Positions 23,089-32,247 of a stretch of DNA of 60,369 nucleotides are shown here, one piece after another (the stretch's first letter is position 1; the number at the start of each line of letters is the position of its first letter). Both the position numbers and the translations under genes were made by a program. Source of the DNA: Actinocrinis puniceicyclus. Its GTDB lineage: Bacteria > Actinomycetota > Actinomycetes > Streptomycetales > Catenulisporaceae. Where the stretch lies: contig NZ_JAGSXH010000026.1 of assembly GCF_018283645.1 (NCBI RefSeq), positions 1 to 60,369 on the forward strand, given 5' to 3'. A model generated the notes under the pieces. It saw only the letters and a program-made list of their open reading frames with translations. It was not told the origin of the DNA and searched no databases.

Positions 23089-24891
23089 ATGCACCGACCA
23101 CGCCTGATCCAGGGCCTGCTCGCGGCCGCGGCCTGCGCCGCGCTCGTCGCGACCGGCCCCGGCACGGCCGTCGCGGCGGCCACGGGCTCGCCGGCCGGAG
23201 ACCATCCGGCCCCGCTCGAAGCATCGAAGGTGGCCACGCGCGCCCACGCCGTCGCCGCGACCCGCACGCACAGCACGCCCAACGCGCTGCTCAAGGAGCT
23301 GTTCGTCTCCGGCGTCGAGGACATGCCGCAGGCGCCGGCCGTTTCAGCGCTCTGCCAGTCCTTCCTCGGCGGACCGAACCCTTATGCTCCGCTCGCGCCC
23401 GACGTCGACGTCATCAAGGGCGACACGGTCGTGCCGACCGGCAGCCAGGCCGGTTGCGACGCGGCGCAGAACGAGACCAGCGTGGCGCAGAACCCGTGGA
23501 ACCCGCGCAACCTGGTCGCCGCCTCCAACGACTACCGGGTGTTCAACACCCGCGAGCAGCGCAACGACGCCTCCGGCTGGGCGTACACCAGCTTCGACGG
23601 CGGTAAGAGCTGGAAGAACGTGCTCGCGCCGCACCTGACCTACCAGACCGGAGCGACCGCCCCGCTCTCGCTCTCGGACGCGGCCGGAGACCCCGCGCTC
23701 GCCTTCGGCCCCGGCAACACCGTGTACTACGCGAACCTGGTCTTCTCGCGTTCGGCCCCCGCGAACGGCGGCTCGCAGTCCGCCAGCGGCGTGACCGTGT
23801 CGGTCTCCCACGACGGCGGGCGGACCTGGGGCCAGCCGAGCATCGTGCACCTGGACGGCTTCAACGCCGACGGCACCGAGGGCGCCACGAACATCTTCAA
23901 CGACAAGGAATGGATCGCAGTCGACCCGCACAGCGGCGCGGTCTACGTGACGTGGACTCAGTTCACCTTCGACTCCTCCGGCAACTACCTCGAGTCGCCG
24001 GTCGTCGAGGCGAAGTCCACGGACGCGGGCAGGCACTTCTCCGCCCCCGTGCACATCTCGCCCACGCTGGCGGGCTTCACCACCGGCATCAGCCCGTTCG
24101 GCACCGGCACCAACCCGGTCGTCGCGAACGACGGCACCCTGTACGTCGCCTACGAGGACTCGGTCTGCCAGAGCGCGGCGTGCAACGCGCCGGCCGACCA
24201 CGACGCGGTGATCGTCGCGGCCTCCCGGGACGGCGGGCGGACCTTCACCAACCAGGAGGCGGCGAGGGACTTCGACTTCCCGGTCAACGCCGACATCGGC
24301 AACAACGCGCTGACCGGGGAGAACTTCCGGATCAACTCCTTCCCGCAGCTCGCCTACGACCGGGTGGAGAACCGGCTGTACGCGACCTGGGCCGACGACC
24401 GCAACGGAGCCTACGACTCGTCCGGCGCGTCCGTGCGCACCGACGGGAACAGCTTCCTGATCTCCGCCGACGCGCGCCGGTCCGCCGCGCCGTCCTGGTC
24501 CGCGGCCGTGTCCGTGGGAGCCGGGAGCGACGAGGTGTTCCCGGCCGTGGCCGCGTACGGCGGGCACATCGCCGTGAGCTACTACACCCGCTACTACGAC
24601 CCGGCCGGCATCGGCGTGGACTTCGCGATGACCTCCGGCAACCGCTGGTCGATCGCGCACGACCCGCAGCGGCGGCTGACTCGCCAGACCGAGAACCCGC
24701 AGGTGCAGTTCGTCTCGCTCGGCCTGCTGACCGGCAACGTGCTGCAGGGCGCGTTCATCGGCGACTACACGGCGATCGCGATGGGCGCGGACCTCGACGC
24801 TCACCCGGTGTGGACCGACTTCCGCGGCAACCCCGGCGTGAACGACCCGAACCAGGACGTCGCGACCCGGTCGGTGCCGATCCTGCGGTAG
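23089..24891 (+). CDS. Secreted BNR-repeat (sialidase-fold) protein
   Basis: Secreted protein of 600 aa. A signal peptide (MHRPRLIQGLLAAAACAAL, cleavage after about AVAAA) precedes a beta-propeller with at least four Asp-box repeats: SFDGGKSW, SHDGGRTW, STDAGRHF and SRDGGRTF. This is the exo-alpha-sialidase/neuraminidase fold, but Asp boxes also occur in other propeller hydrolases, and I cannot identify the sialidase arginine triad, so activity is uncertain. The ATG at 23089 is preceded by GGGAGGG; an ATG at 23041 in frame lacks one. Monocistronic, ended by tandem repeats and a strong bidirectional hairpin. A role on glycans or glycoproteins outside the cell is inferred. Confidence 0.8.
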   Translation: MHRPRLIQGLLAAAACAALVATGPGTAVAAATGSPAGDHPAPLEASKVATRAHAVAATRTHSTPNALLKELFVSGVEDMPQAPAVSALCQSFLGGPNPYAPLAPDVDVIKGDTVVPTGSQAGCDAAQNETSVAQNPWNPRNLVAASNDYRVFNTREQRNDASGWAYTSFDGGKSWKNVLAPHLTYQTGATAPLSLSDAAGDPALAFGPGNTVYYANLVFSRSAPANGGSQSASGVTVSVSHDGGRTWGQPSIVHLDGFNADGTEGATNIFNDKEWIAVDPHSGAVYVTWTQFTFDSSGNYLESPVVEAKSTDAGRHFSAPVHISPTLAGFTTGISPFGTGTNPVVANDGTLYVAYEDSVCQSAACNAPADHDAVIVAASRDGGRTFTNQEAARDFDFPVNADIGNNALTGENFRINSFPQLAYDRVENRLYATWADDRNGAYDSSGASVRTDGNSFLISADARRSAAPSWSAAVSVGAGSDEVFPAVAAYGGHIAVSYYTRYYDPAGIGVDFAMTSGNRWSIAHDPQRRLTRQTENPQVQFVSLGLLTGNVLQGAFIGDYTAIAMGADLDAHPVWTDFRGNPGVNDPNQDVATRSVPILR

Positions 24892-24923
24892 CGGCCCCCT
24901 GAAAGAAATCCGATCACCGTGCT

Positions 24924-24972
24924 CTGATCAGCGCGTCCTGATCAGCGCGTCCTGATCAGCGCATCCTGATCA
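24924..24972. repeat. 14-bp tandem repeat (CTGATCAGCGCGTC)
   Basis: Three copies (third with one change) and a partial fourth, directly between the BNR-protein stop and the terminator. Each copy contains the TGATCA palindrome. Another case of a short tandem repeat just after a stop codon. Confidence 0.85.
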
Positions 24973-24975
24973 TGG

Positions 24976-25011
24976 GCGAGGCCCGCCTGCCGCGCGGCAG
25001 GCGGGCCTCGC
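24976..25011. terminator. Bidirectional terminator
   Basis: A perfect 16-bp stem (24976-24991 with 24996-25011) and a GCGC tetraloop between the convergent BNR-protein and glycosyltransferase genes. Confidence 0.85.
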
Positions 25012-25018
25012 GCTTGGC

Positions 25019-26209
25019 TCAGCCGACCGGTTCGAGCGCCTGCACGGCGCGGCGGCGCGCACCGACCCCGGCGGCGCGCCGGATCAGTGCCGCGTACGAG
25101 GTGAGCATCCGGCGTCGGCCGAACCGCGCGCGGGCGGCCAGCAGCGCCGGGGTCAGTTCGCCGCGCCGGGCGGCGGCCTCGGACCAGGCCGCCGCGATCG
25201 CGCCGGCGTCCGGCGGGGTGAGCAGGCCGAGCCCGGCGGTGATCGACGCGCAGTCGCCCACGTCCGTGGCCACCGGGACCGCCCCGCACAGCAGCCCCTC
25301 GATCAGGCACAACGGGGCCGCCTCGCCGAACGCCGAGGTGAGTGCGACCACGTCCGCGGTCGCGTACAGCGCCTGGGGGTCGTCGCGCACGCCGAGCAGA
25401 TGAATCCGGTCGCAGCCTTCGAGCCCCGCGACACGCAGATCGGCCAGCAGCCACTCGTTGCCGGGTGTCATACCCGTGCCGCACATCAGGACGTGCGCGG
25501 ACGGATGCTCCGCCAGGAAAAGCGCCGCGGCGGCGAGGAACAGCGACACGTTCTTCATTGCGTCGTAGCGTGCCGCGAACGCCACGACCAGAGCATCGTG
25601 CGTTATGCCGAGCGCGCCGCGCATGCGCGTGCGAGCCTGCCCGTCCGGGCGGAACCGGCGCAGGTCCACCCCGTTGGGAATCACGTGCAACAGGCCGTCC
25701 GGCAGGCCCACCGCGCGGTAGGCGGACCTCGTCGACTCGGCGCAGCACACCAGCGCCGCGATGCGACCCGCGTCCACGGCCGTGCGCAGCTGCGTCAGCG
25801 CCGAGCCCTGATTCTCCGGATCCGAGCGGTGCAGGCAGGTGACGACCGGTCCGCCCCACCCCGCCTGGTTGACGAGGCGCAGCGGTTGCTCCTTGAGCGT
25901 GAGCACGACGTGCGCGGCCGCCGCCTGCTGCCGGAACAGCGCCAGTTCCCGTTCGTCGAACGCCGCCGGTCCCCGGTCGCCGTCGCGTAACGCGGTGACC
26001 GGGATGCCCGCCGCCACCAGCCGGCGATAGCAGGGATCATCCTGCATCCACTGGAACGTGGCCTCGCGGTATACCTGGCCGAGGATGCTCAGCACACGGT
26101 GCTGTTGGCCGCGGTCGTGCAGACCCGCGAGCACGTCGGTGTGCAGAATGCGCGCGCCGCCGCGGAAGAAGCCTTCGTAGAGGGAGAGAACCCCGATTTC
26201 GTGTGACAC
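25019..26209 (-). CDS. Glycosyltransferase, GT4-like
   Basis: Predicted GT-B fold glycosyltransferase (396 aa). The N-terminal half starts with YEGFFRGGARILHTDVLAGL, the usual acceptor-side glycine-rich start; the C-terminal half has a GT4 pattern: YDAMKNVSLFLAAAA, CGTGMTPGNEWLL, GVRDDPQALYATADVVAL and the nucleotide-sugar motif FGEAAPLCLIEGLLCG, which fits the EX7E signature. It would transfer a sugar from an activated donor to an unknown acceptor (glycolipid, polysaccharide or antibiotic). GTG start with a weak ribosome binding site. It stands alone, 104 bp after the LysR gene on the same strand, without other sugar-biosynthesis genes around it. Confidence 0.85.
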   Translation of the reverse strand: MSHEIGVLSLYEGFFRGGARILHTDVLAGLHDRGQQHRVLSILGQVYREATFQWMQDDPCYRRLVAAGIPVTALRDGDRGPAAFDERELALFRQQAAAAHVVLTLKEQPLRLVNQAGWGGPVVTCLHRSDPENQGSALTQLRTAVDAGRIAALVCCAESTRSAYRAVGLPDGLLHVIPNGVDLRRFRPDGQARTRMRGALGITHDALVVAFAARYDAMKNVSLFLAAAALFLAEHPSAHVLMCGTGMTPGNEWLLADLRVAGLEGCDRIHLLGVRDDPQALYATADVVALTSAFGEAAPLCLIEGLLCGAVPVATDVGDCASITAGLGLLTPPDAGAIAAAWSEAAARRGELTPALLAARARFGRRRMLTSYAALIRRAAGVGARRRAVQALEPVG

Positions 26210-26313
26210 CCGCTCATCGTGAGCGTTTCAAGCTGTTACTCGGATGTATCGGGGAAAACTCCGCGTGAACTTCCGTTCTCGCGGTGGAGCCGGCGTACCG
26301 CGCGACCCGCGCC

Positions 26314-27222
26314 TCACCGCGCCGAGCCGGCCGCTGTGCGCGCCTTCACCCGGTTCACCTCGCCCAGCAGCGCCGCAGCGGCAGCGCTGGTGGGATCGCT
26401 CGTCACGGTCACCGTCTCCCACGCCGGCACCTCCCCGGCCAACTCGATGAACCGCACCCTGTCGGTCTTCACCTCGTACGACCGCGGAACGAGCGCCACA
26501 CCGAGATCGCAGGCGACCAGATCGAGCAGCGAGTGGACGTCGGTGACCTCCAGCGCGACGCGCCGCTCCACCCCGGCCGAGGCCAGCACCCGGTCCGCCA
26601 GGTCGCGGGTGCCCCAGTCCTGCGGGAAGTCCACGAAGCGTTCCTCGTCCAGGTCCGCGAGCTTGACCTGCGTGAATCCGGCGAACCTGTGCTCAAGCGC
26701 GCAGGCCAGCACCAGCGGCTCGCTCTCGAGCGCGTTGACGACCACGTCGTCCGGGCAGCGGGCCGTCCCGGGCCGGGAGACGAACGCGATGTCCAGCCGC
26801 CCGGTGCGCACCAGTTCGATCAGCTCGTCCGAGCCGCCCTGGCGCAGCCGGATCTCCAGGCCCGGATGCGCGGAGAGGAATCCGGCCAGCAGCGTCGGCA
26901 GGTGTACCGCGTGCAGGCACTGCAGCGAGCCGATCGAAAGCCGGCCACGCAGCAGGCCCTGTACCGCCGCGACCGCGTCCTTCGCCGCGTTGCTGGCCGA
27001 CAGCGCGCGCAGCGCCTCGCCGAGCAGCGCCTGCCCGGCGGGGGTGAGCTGGACCTGCCGGGTGTTGCGCAGGAACAGCGGCGCGCCCAGTTCCCGCTCC
27101 AGCGAGCGGATCGAGGCGGAAAGGCCCGACTGCGCGATGTGCAGGCGCTTGGCGGCGCGGGTGAAGTGGCACTCCTGCGCGACCGCGACGAAGTGCTCCA
27201 GCTGGCGCAGTTCCATGGCCAT
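26314..27222 (-). CDS. LysR-family transcriptional regulator
   Basis: 302-aa LysR regulator of typical length. The N-terminal winged helix-turn-helix spans about residues 3-61 (LRQLEHFVAVAQECHFTRAA, LSASIRSLERELG), followed by the LysR substrate-binding domain. It is divergent from the aldo/keto reductase, the standard arrangement for a LysR regulator and its target. Two ATG codons (27222 and 27216) are possible starts. The inducer is unknown. Confidence 0.92.
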   Translation of the reverse strand: MAMELRQLEHFVAVAQECHFTRAAKRLHIAQSGLSASIRSLERELGAPLFLRNTRQVQLTPAGQALLGEALRALSASNAAKDAVAAVQGLLRGRLSIGSLQCLHAVHLPTLLAGFLSAHPGLEIRLRQGGSDELIELVRTGRLDIAFVSRPGTARCPDDVVVNALESEPLVLACALEHRFAGFTQVKLADLDEERFVDFPQDWGTRDLADRVLASAGVERRVALEVTDVHSLLDLVACDLGVALVPRSYEVKTDRVRFIELAGEVPAWETVTVTSDPTSAAAAALLGEVNRVKARTAAGSAR

Positions 27223-27362
27223 CGCCCTTTCCGCCGGCGCGTCCGCCCGGCCGCCCGCATTGAGCAGCCGATGTGATGGACGGCATCAGTTTTTTCTGTT
27301 GGACAGCTTAATCCTGGGCAGGGAGGCTGGAACCGTACCGTGAAAGACCAGGAGGAAGTCCC

Positions 27363-28223
27363 ATGCAGACTCGCCGCATCGGCGACGTCCAGGTCGGCGC
27401 CATCGGACTCGGCGGCATGCCGATGTCCATCGAGGGCCGGCCGGACGAGCAGCGTTCCATCGCCACGATTCACGCCGCGCTCGACGCGGGCGTCACCTTG
27501 ATCGACACCGCGGACGCCTACCACCTGCACGCGAACGAGGTGGGTCACAACGAGTCACTGATCGCCCGGGCGGTGGCGAGCTACGGCGGGGACACCTCGG
27601 ACCTGCTGATCGCGACCAAGGGCGGTCACCTGCGGCCCGGAGACGGCACTTGGACGCAGAACGGCTCTCCGGAGTACCTGAAGCAGGCCTGCGACGCCTC
27701 ACTCAAGCGCCTGGGTGTCGAGGCGATCGGCCTCTACCAGTTCCACCGCCCGGACCCGCGCGTGCCCTACGCGGACTCGGTCGGCGCGATCCGCGACCTG
27801 CTCGACGCGGGCAAGATCCGCATGGCCGGCGTCTCCAACGCCGACCCGCAGCAGATCCGGCAGGCCGACGAGATCCTCGGCGGCCGGCTGGTCAGCGTGC
27901 AGAACCAGTTCTCCCCGGCGTTCCGCTCCAGTGAGCCGGAGCTGGAACTGTGCGCGCAGATGGACATCGCGTTCCTGCCGTGGAGCCCGCTGGGCGGAAT
28001 CTCGAACGCGGGCGGCCTCGGCTCGCGCTTCGCCGCCTTCGCCGAGGTCGGCCGGGCGCACGGGGTCAGCCCGCAGCAGGTGTGCCTGGCCTGGATGCTG
28101 GCCAAGGCGCCACAGGTCGTCCCGATCCCCGGCTCCTCGCGGCCCGAGACCATCCAGGACTCGGTACGTGCCGTGGATCTGAAGCTCTCGGACGAGGAAC
28201 TGGCGCGTCTCGACGCCGCGTGA
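27363..28223 (+). CDS. Aldo/keto reductase
   Basis: NADPH-dependent oxidoreductase of 286 aa. It begins with RRIGDVQVGAIGLGGMPMS and keeps the catalytic tetrad context: LIDTADAYH (Asp and Tyr), LLIATKGG (Lys) and LYQFHRPDP (His). The C-terminal PIPGSSRPETIQDSVRA segment binds the cofactor phosphate. The ATG follows CCAGGAGG at normal spacing. The substrate is unknown; neighbours give only the LysR link. Confidence 0.92.
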   Translation: MQTRRIGDVQVGAIGLGGMPMSIEGRPDEQRSIATIHAALDAGVTLIDTADAYHLHANEVGHNESLIARAVASYGGDTSDLLIATKGGHLRPGDGTWTQNGSPEYLKQACDASLKRLGVEAIGLYQFHRPDPRVPYADSVGAIRDLLDAGKIRMAGVSNADPQQIRQADEILGGRLVSVQNQFSPAFRSSEPELELCAQMDIAFLPWSPLGGISNAGGLGSRFAAFAEVGRAHGVSPQQVCLAWMLAKAPQVVPIPGSSRPETIQDSVRAVDLKLSDEELARLDAA

Positions 28224-28230
28224 GCTTCTG

Positions 28231-28310
28231 ACAGACGCACAGACGCACAGACGCACAGACGCACAGACGCACAGACGCACAGACGCACAGACGCACAGAC
28301 GCACAGACGC
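28231..28310. repeat. Ten perfect copies of an 8-bp unit (ACAGACGC)
   Basis: An uninterrupted 80-bp array starting 7 bp after the aldo/keto reductase stop codon and running into the terminator stem. It is intergenic, so copy-number changes would be tolerated; it has the look of a variable-number tandem repeat. There are no spacers, so it is not a CRISPR array. Confidence 0.95.
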
Positions 28311-28311
28311 A

Positions 28312-28346
28312 CAGGCGGCCGCGCGACGGTCCGGCGCGGCCGCCTG
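28312..28346 (+). terminator. Terminator after aldo/keto reductase
   Basis: A perfect 13-bp GC stem (28312-28324 with 28334-28346) and a 9-base loop, directly after the 8-bp repeat array. It separates the reductase from the MFS transporter gene. Confidence 0.8.
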
Positions 28347-28465
28347 TTCCCGTATGCGTCGGCACATGGCAAGATCCGAACCCGGCACGAACTCAACAGG
28401 TTGGCCTGACAGCGCTGTCGTGGTCCCGCCATCCGGAACACGATATAAGAGAGTTGACGTATCCC

Positions 28466-29749
28466 ATGCTCTCCGGCGCCGTACGCCGCGCCCTGCTCGC
28501 CCTGGCCGTCGGCGGCTTCGCCATCGGCACGGGCGAGTTCGTCGTGATGGGCCTGCTGCCGCAGGTCGCCTCCGACCTGTCCGTCTCGATCCCGCGCGCC
28601 GGCGAACTGATCTCCGCGTACGCACTCGGCGTCGTCGTCGGCGCGCCGCTGCTGACCGCGGCCACCGTGCGCTACCGGCGCAAACCCGTGCTGCTGGTGC
28701 TGATGGGCTGGTTCGCCCTCGGCAACGTGCTCTCCGCGCTCGCCCCGAGCTTCGGCCTGGTGCTGCTGGCGCGGTTCGCAACCGGTCTGCCGCACGGCGC
28801 CTTTTTCGGCGCCGGGGCGGTGGTCGCCGGATCGCTGGTGGAGCGGACCCGCAGCAACAGCGCCATGGCGGTGATGTTCGCGGGCCTGACCGTCGCGAAC
28901 ATCGTCGGGGTGCCGCTGACCACGATCCTCGGCCAGCACGCCGGCTGGCGGCTGGTCTACGCGATCGTCGGGCTGATCGCGGGCCTCGCGGTGCTCGCCG
29001 TCGCGCTGGCCGTGCCCGCCGACGCGGCCGTGCGTCCGCAGCATCCTGACGTGGTCCCCGGCACGCGTCCCTCGCTGCGCGGCGAGCTGCGCGCGTTCGC
29101 CAAACCCGAGGTCTGGCTGGTGCTCGGCGTCGCGATGATCGGCGGCGGCGGGCTGTTCGCGACCTTCAGCTACATCACCCCGATGATGACCGGCATCACC
29201 CACTACGCCGACTCCAGTATGACCTGGCTGCTCGCGCTGTTCGGCCTCGGCATGACGGTCGGCAACCTGGTCGGCGCGCAGCTGTCGGACCGCTTCCCCG
29301 CCCGCACGCTGCTGTTCTCGCTGGGCGCGCAGATCGCGGTGTCCATCGCCTTCCTGGCCGCGGACCACAACCGGGTCACCGCCGCCGCGGCGATCTTCCT
29401 GTTCCCGCTGTGCTCCCTGGCCGGGCTGCCCACCCTCCAGGGGCGGATCATCGCGCTGGCCGGCGGCGCGCCCAACCTGGCCGCCGCCTCCATCCAGGCG
29501 GCCTTCAACATCGCCAACTCGCTCGGCGCCTACCTGGGCGGCCTGGCGATCGCGGCCGGCTTCGGCTTCGGTTCGCCCAACGCCGTCGCCGCGCTGCTCG
29601 CCGTCGCCGGCCTCGCGCTCGCGGTGGCCGCGGTGCGCGTCGAACGCGGCGGCGGCGCGGTGGTCCCCGCGGCGCCGCGCAGTGAGGCGCCGAGCAGTGA
29701 AATCGGTTCCTTGCCGCCGGGTTTCGAGCACGAGAGGATCGGCGCGTGA
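28466..29749 (+). CDS. MFS transporter, drug-efflux (DHA1) type
   Basis: Predicted 12-helix membrane exporter (427 aa). The opening LAVGGFAIGTGEFVVMGLLP is characteristic of the AraJ/YdhP/CmlR-type DHA1 group, and RFATGLPHGAFFGAGAVVA contains the motif seen in helix 4-5 of that group. It probably exports a drug-like or sugar-like compound by proton antiport. I chose the ATG at 28466; a TTG at 28454 is in frame and closer to the GAGAG sequence. The stop overlaps the GTG start of the oxidoreductase by 4 bp, so the two are co-translated. Confidence 0.88.
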   Translation: MLSGAVRRALLALAVGGFAIGTGEFVVMGLLPQVASDLSVSIPRAGELISAYALGVVVGAPLLTAATVRYRRKPVLLVLMGWFALGNVLSALAPSFGLVLLARFATGLPHGAFFGAGAVVAGSLVERTRSNSAMAVMFAGLTVANIVGVPLTTILGQHAGWRLVYAIVGLIAGLAVLAVALAVPADAAVRPQHPDVVPGTRPSLRGELRAFAKPEVWLVLGVAMIGGGGLFATFSYITPMMTGITHYADSSMTWLLALFGLGMTVGNLVGAQLSDRFPARTLLFSLGAQIAVSIAFLAADHNRVTAAAAIFLFPLCSLAGLPTLQGRIIALAGGAPNLAAASIQAAFNIANSLGAYLGGLAIAAGFGFGSPNAVAALLAVAGLALAVAAVRVERGGGAVVPAAPRSEAPSSEIGSLPPGFEHERIGA

Positions 29750-30834
29750 CGACGACGTCCCCCACCACCTTCGGCATCATCGGCAGCGGCTGGCGCGCCG
29801 AGTTCTTCGTACGGCTCGCCGCGCTGCTGCCCCAGCGGCTCACGCTCGTCGGGGCTGCCGTGCGCCGCGAGCAGACCGCGCAGCACGTGGCGGCGAACTG
29901 GCACGTGCCCGCGTACCTCTCGCCGCAGGAGCTGTTCGCCAAGCAGCGTCCCGAGTTCGTGGTCGCCAGCGTGAGCTGGCCGTCCACGCCGGTCGTCACC
30001 GAGGCCGCCGTCGAGGCCGGTATCAGGGTCCTGGCGGAAACCCCGCCCGCGCCCGACGCGGACGGCCTGCGCGCGCTGTGGCAGCGGGTCGGCGCCCGGC
30101 GCATGGTGCAGATCGCCGAGCAGTACCTGTTGCTGCCCGGGCACGCGGCCCGCCGCGAGATCGTCCGCCGCGGCGTGATCGGACGGCCCACCTCGGTTCA
30201 GGTCTCCTCTACGCACGGCTACCACGCGGTGTCCATGATGCGAGGCCTGCTCGGCGCCGGTTTCGAGCCGACGAGCGTGAGCGCGTCCCGTTTCTCCGCG
30301 CCGCTGCTCGACCCGCTGACCCGGGACGGCTGGAGCGGGGACGAGACGCCCAAGGACGCCGAGACCACGCTCGCCACGCTGGACTTCGGCGACGGCAGAT
30401 CAGGGCTCTACGACTTCACCAGCAACCAGTGGCACAACCGGTTGCGGGCCCGGCGCATCGTGATCCGCGCCAGCCACGGCGAGATCACGGACGACACGGT
30501 GGTGCGCTGGGGCGGCCCGCGTACGGTGCTGCGCTCGCAACTCTTGCGCTCCCAACTGGGCCACGACCTCAACCTCGACGGGCACGACACCGAGCATCTC
30601 TCGTTCGACGGCGAGGTGGTGTACCGCAACCCGTTCCTCGGCCTGCGCCTTATGGACGAGGAGATCGCGATCGCGAGCATCCTGACCGCGACGGCCGACT
30701 GGGCACGCGACGAGGGACCGCAGCCGTACCCGCTGGCAGAGGCCTGCCAGGACCACCTGCTGGCGCTGGCGATCGACCGCGCCGCCGAGACGGGGGAGCG
30801 GGTCACCACGCAACTGGAGCCGTGGGCCGCGTGA
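29746..30834 (+). CDS. Gfo/Idh/MocA-family oxidoreductase
   Basis: NAD(P)-dependent oxidoreductase (362 aa). The N-terminal Rossmann fold starts FGIIGSGWRAEFFVRLAALL with the GxGxxG-like GSGWRA variant, and the C-terminal alpha/beta domain follows. The usual EKP catalytic segment is replaced by LAETPPAP, so the typical Lys is not conserved at that site, which may mean altered chemistry. The GTG start overlaps the MFS stop. Members usually act on sugars, inositols or sugar nucleotides; the MFS partner could move the substrate or product. A terminator follows. Confidence 0.85.
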   Translation: MTTTSPTTFGIIGSGWRAEFFVRLAALLPQRLTLVGAAVRREQTAQHVAANWHVPAYLSPQELFAKQRPEFVVASVSWPSTPVVTEAAVEAGIRVLAETPPAPDADGLRALWQRVGARRMVQIAEQYLLLPGHAARREIVRRGVIGRPTSVQVSSTHGYHAVSMMRGLLGAGFEPTSVSASRFSAPLLDPLTRDGWSGDETPKDAETTLATLDFGDGRSGLYDFTSNQWHNRLRARRIVIRASHGEITDDTVVRWGGPRTVLRSQLLRSQLGHDLNLDGHDTEHLSFDGEVVYRNPFLGLRLMDEEIAIASILTATADWARDEGPQPYPLAEACQDHLLALAIDRAAETGERVTTQLEPWAA

Positions 30835-30845
30835 CGCGCCGCGCA

Positions 30846-30877
30846 GTGCGGGGCCGGCTACGCGACCGGCCCCGCAC
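30846..30877. terminator. Terminator after the MFS-oxidoreductase pair
   Basis: A perfect 12-bp stem (30846-30857 with 30866-30877) and an 8-base loop, between this operon and the convergent sigma-factor gene. Confidence 0.75.
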
Positions 30878-30998
30878 CGGGTGCGGCTGAGTGTTGCGCG
30901 AGAATCAGGCTCATGCGACGATTCTCGACGTCGAGCGCCTGAATACGCACCGCGACGCGCGAGCCCGGTTCGGGCCGCGCGGTCCAGGAGACCGGCCG
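30858..30998 (-). pseudogene. Possible S1-domain C-terminal fragment
   Basis: Directly after the sigma-factor stop, the minus strand encodes 46 residues ending at TAG. The segment GSRVAVRIQALDVENRRMSL matches the last strand and end of an S1 RNA-binding domain (pattern G-x-V-x-V-x-V-x-x-x-D-x-E-x-R-R-x-S-L). No start codon or upstream part of the domain is present; the frame upstream runs into the sigma gene in another phase. It may be a remnant of a gene replaced by the sigma-factor locus. The terminator at 30846-30877 overlaps its end. Confidence 0.35.
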
Positions 30999-31000
30999 GC

Positions 31001-32242
31001 TTATCCCAGCTCGCGCAGCCTTTCGCGCAGGAATCGCTGTTCCGCAGCGTTCTGCGTCAGCCCGATCGCGGCCTGATACGCCGCGGCGGCCTCGCCGGTG
31101 CGGCCCAGCCGCCGCAACAGGTCCGCGCGCACGACGTGGTAGACGTGGTAGCCAGTCAGCGGCAGCGCCTCGACCAGCGCGAGCGCGCTGCGCGGACCGC
31201 CGAGTTCGGCCACCGCCACCGCGCGGTTGAGCGCGACCACCGGGTTCGGCGCGAACTCCAGGAGCTGGTCGTAGAGCCGCAGGATCTGGCCCCAGTCGGT
31301 CTCGGCGGCCGAGGCCGCGTCGCAGTGCACTGCATTGATGGCGGCCTGGAGCTGGTACGGCCCGGGCCGGCCGCGCCTCAGGCAGCGGCGCACCAGGTCG
31401 TGCCCCTCGGCTATCAGTTCTCTGTCCCAGCGCCCGCGGTCCTGCTCGGCGAGTGGCACCAGCGCACCGTCCGGTCCGGTGCGCGCGGCCCGGCGCGCGT
31501 CGGTGAGCAGCATCAGCGCGAGCAGGCCCAGGGCCTCGGGTTCGTCCGGCATCAGCTCGGCCAGCAGCCGTCCGAGTCGAATCGCCTCCGCGCACAGGTC
31601 CTCGCGCAGGAGCAGTTCGCCGCTGCTGGCCGTGTATCCCTCGTTGAAAACCAGGTAGATCACCGCGAGCACCGCCCGCATCCGGTCCGGCAGGTCCGCC
31701 TCGCCGGGAACGCGGTACGGGATGTGGGCGTCGCGGATCTTGCCCTTCGCCCGCACCAGCCGCTGGGCCATGGTGGGCTCCGGGACGAGGAACGCGTGCG
31801 CGATCTGCGCCGTGCTCAGCCCGCCGAGCAGGCGCAGCGTCAGCGCCACGCGCGCCTCGGGGGCCAGAGCTGGATGGCAACAGGTGAATATCAGGCGCAG
31901 CCGGTCGTCCTGCACGGGTCCCTCCTGCTCGTCGTGTGGCGCCTGATCTCGGGTGCGGGCGTGCTCGAGCGCCGCCGCGGCCTGCCGGTCCTCGCGCGAG
32001 GCCTCGCGGCGCAGCCGGTCGATCGCGCGGTTGCGGGCGGTGGTGATGATCCAGGCGGCCGGGCTCGGCGGAGCGCCGTGCTGTGGCCAGCGCTCCGCCG
32101 CGACGGTGAAGGCGTCCTGCACCGCCTCCTCGGCCAGGTCGATATCGCCGAAAGCGCGCACCAGCACGGCCACGGCCCGCCCGTACTGCTCCCGGAAGAC
32201 CTGTTCGACCAGAGTCCTGGGCGCGGCGGCCGGCGCGGCCAC
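31001..32242 (-). CDS. ECF42-type RNA polymerase sigma factor
   Basis: 413-aa extracytoplasmic-function sigma factor with region 2 ([35 protein letters not shown]), region 4 ([20 protein letters not shown]) and a long C-terminal extension rich in helical repeats. That extension, and the adjacent YCII/DGPF-domain gene, define the ECF42 group, which has no anti-sigma factor. I chose the GTG at 32242, 5 bp after the YCII stop, rather than starts inside the YCII gene. The C-terminal domain is needed for activity in studied members. Target promoters and signal are not visible here. Confidence 0.88.
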   Translation of the reverse strand: MAAPAAAPRTLVEQVFREQYGRAVAVLVRAFGDIDLAEEAVQDAFTVAAERWPQHGAPPSPAAWIITTARNRAIDRLRREASREDRQAAAALEHARTRDQAPHDEQEGPVQDDRLRLIFTCCHPALAPEARVALTLRLLGGLSTAQIAHAFLVPEPTMAQRLVRAKGKIRDAHIPYRVPGEADLPDRMRAVLAVIYLVFNEGYTASSGELLLREDLCAEAIRLGRLLAELMPDEPEALGLLALMLLTDARRAARTGPDGALVPLAEQDRGRWDRELIAEGHDLVRRCLRRGRPGPYQLQAAINAVHCDAASAAETDWGQILRLYDQLLEFAPNPVVALNRAVAVAELGGPRSALALVEALPLTGYHVYHVVRADLLRRLGRTGEAAAAYQAAIGLTQNAAEQRFLRERLRELG

Positions 32243-32247
32243 GACGC

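Noticed and set aside
23089-24891. True sialidase
   Set aside because: Asp boxes support the propeller fold, but I could not identify the arginine triad and nucleophile Tyr, so only the fold is called.
28231-28310. CRISPR-like regular array
   Set aside because: Units are 8 bp with no spacers, and no cas genes are present; it is a simple tandem repeat.
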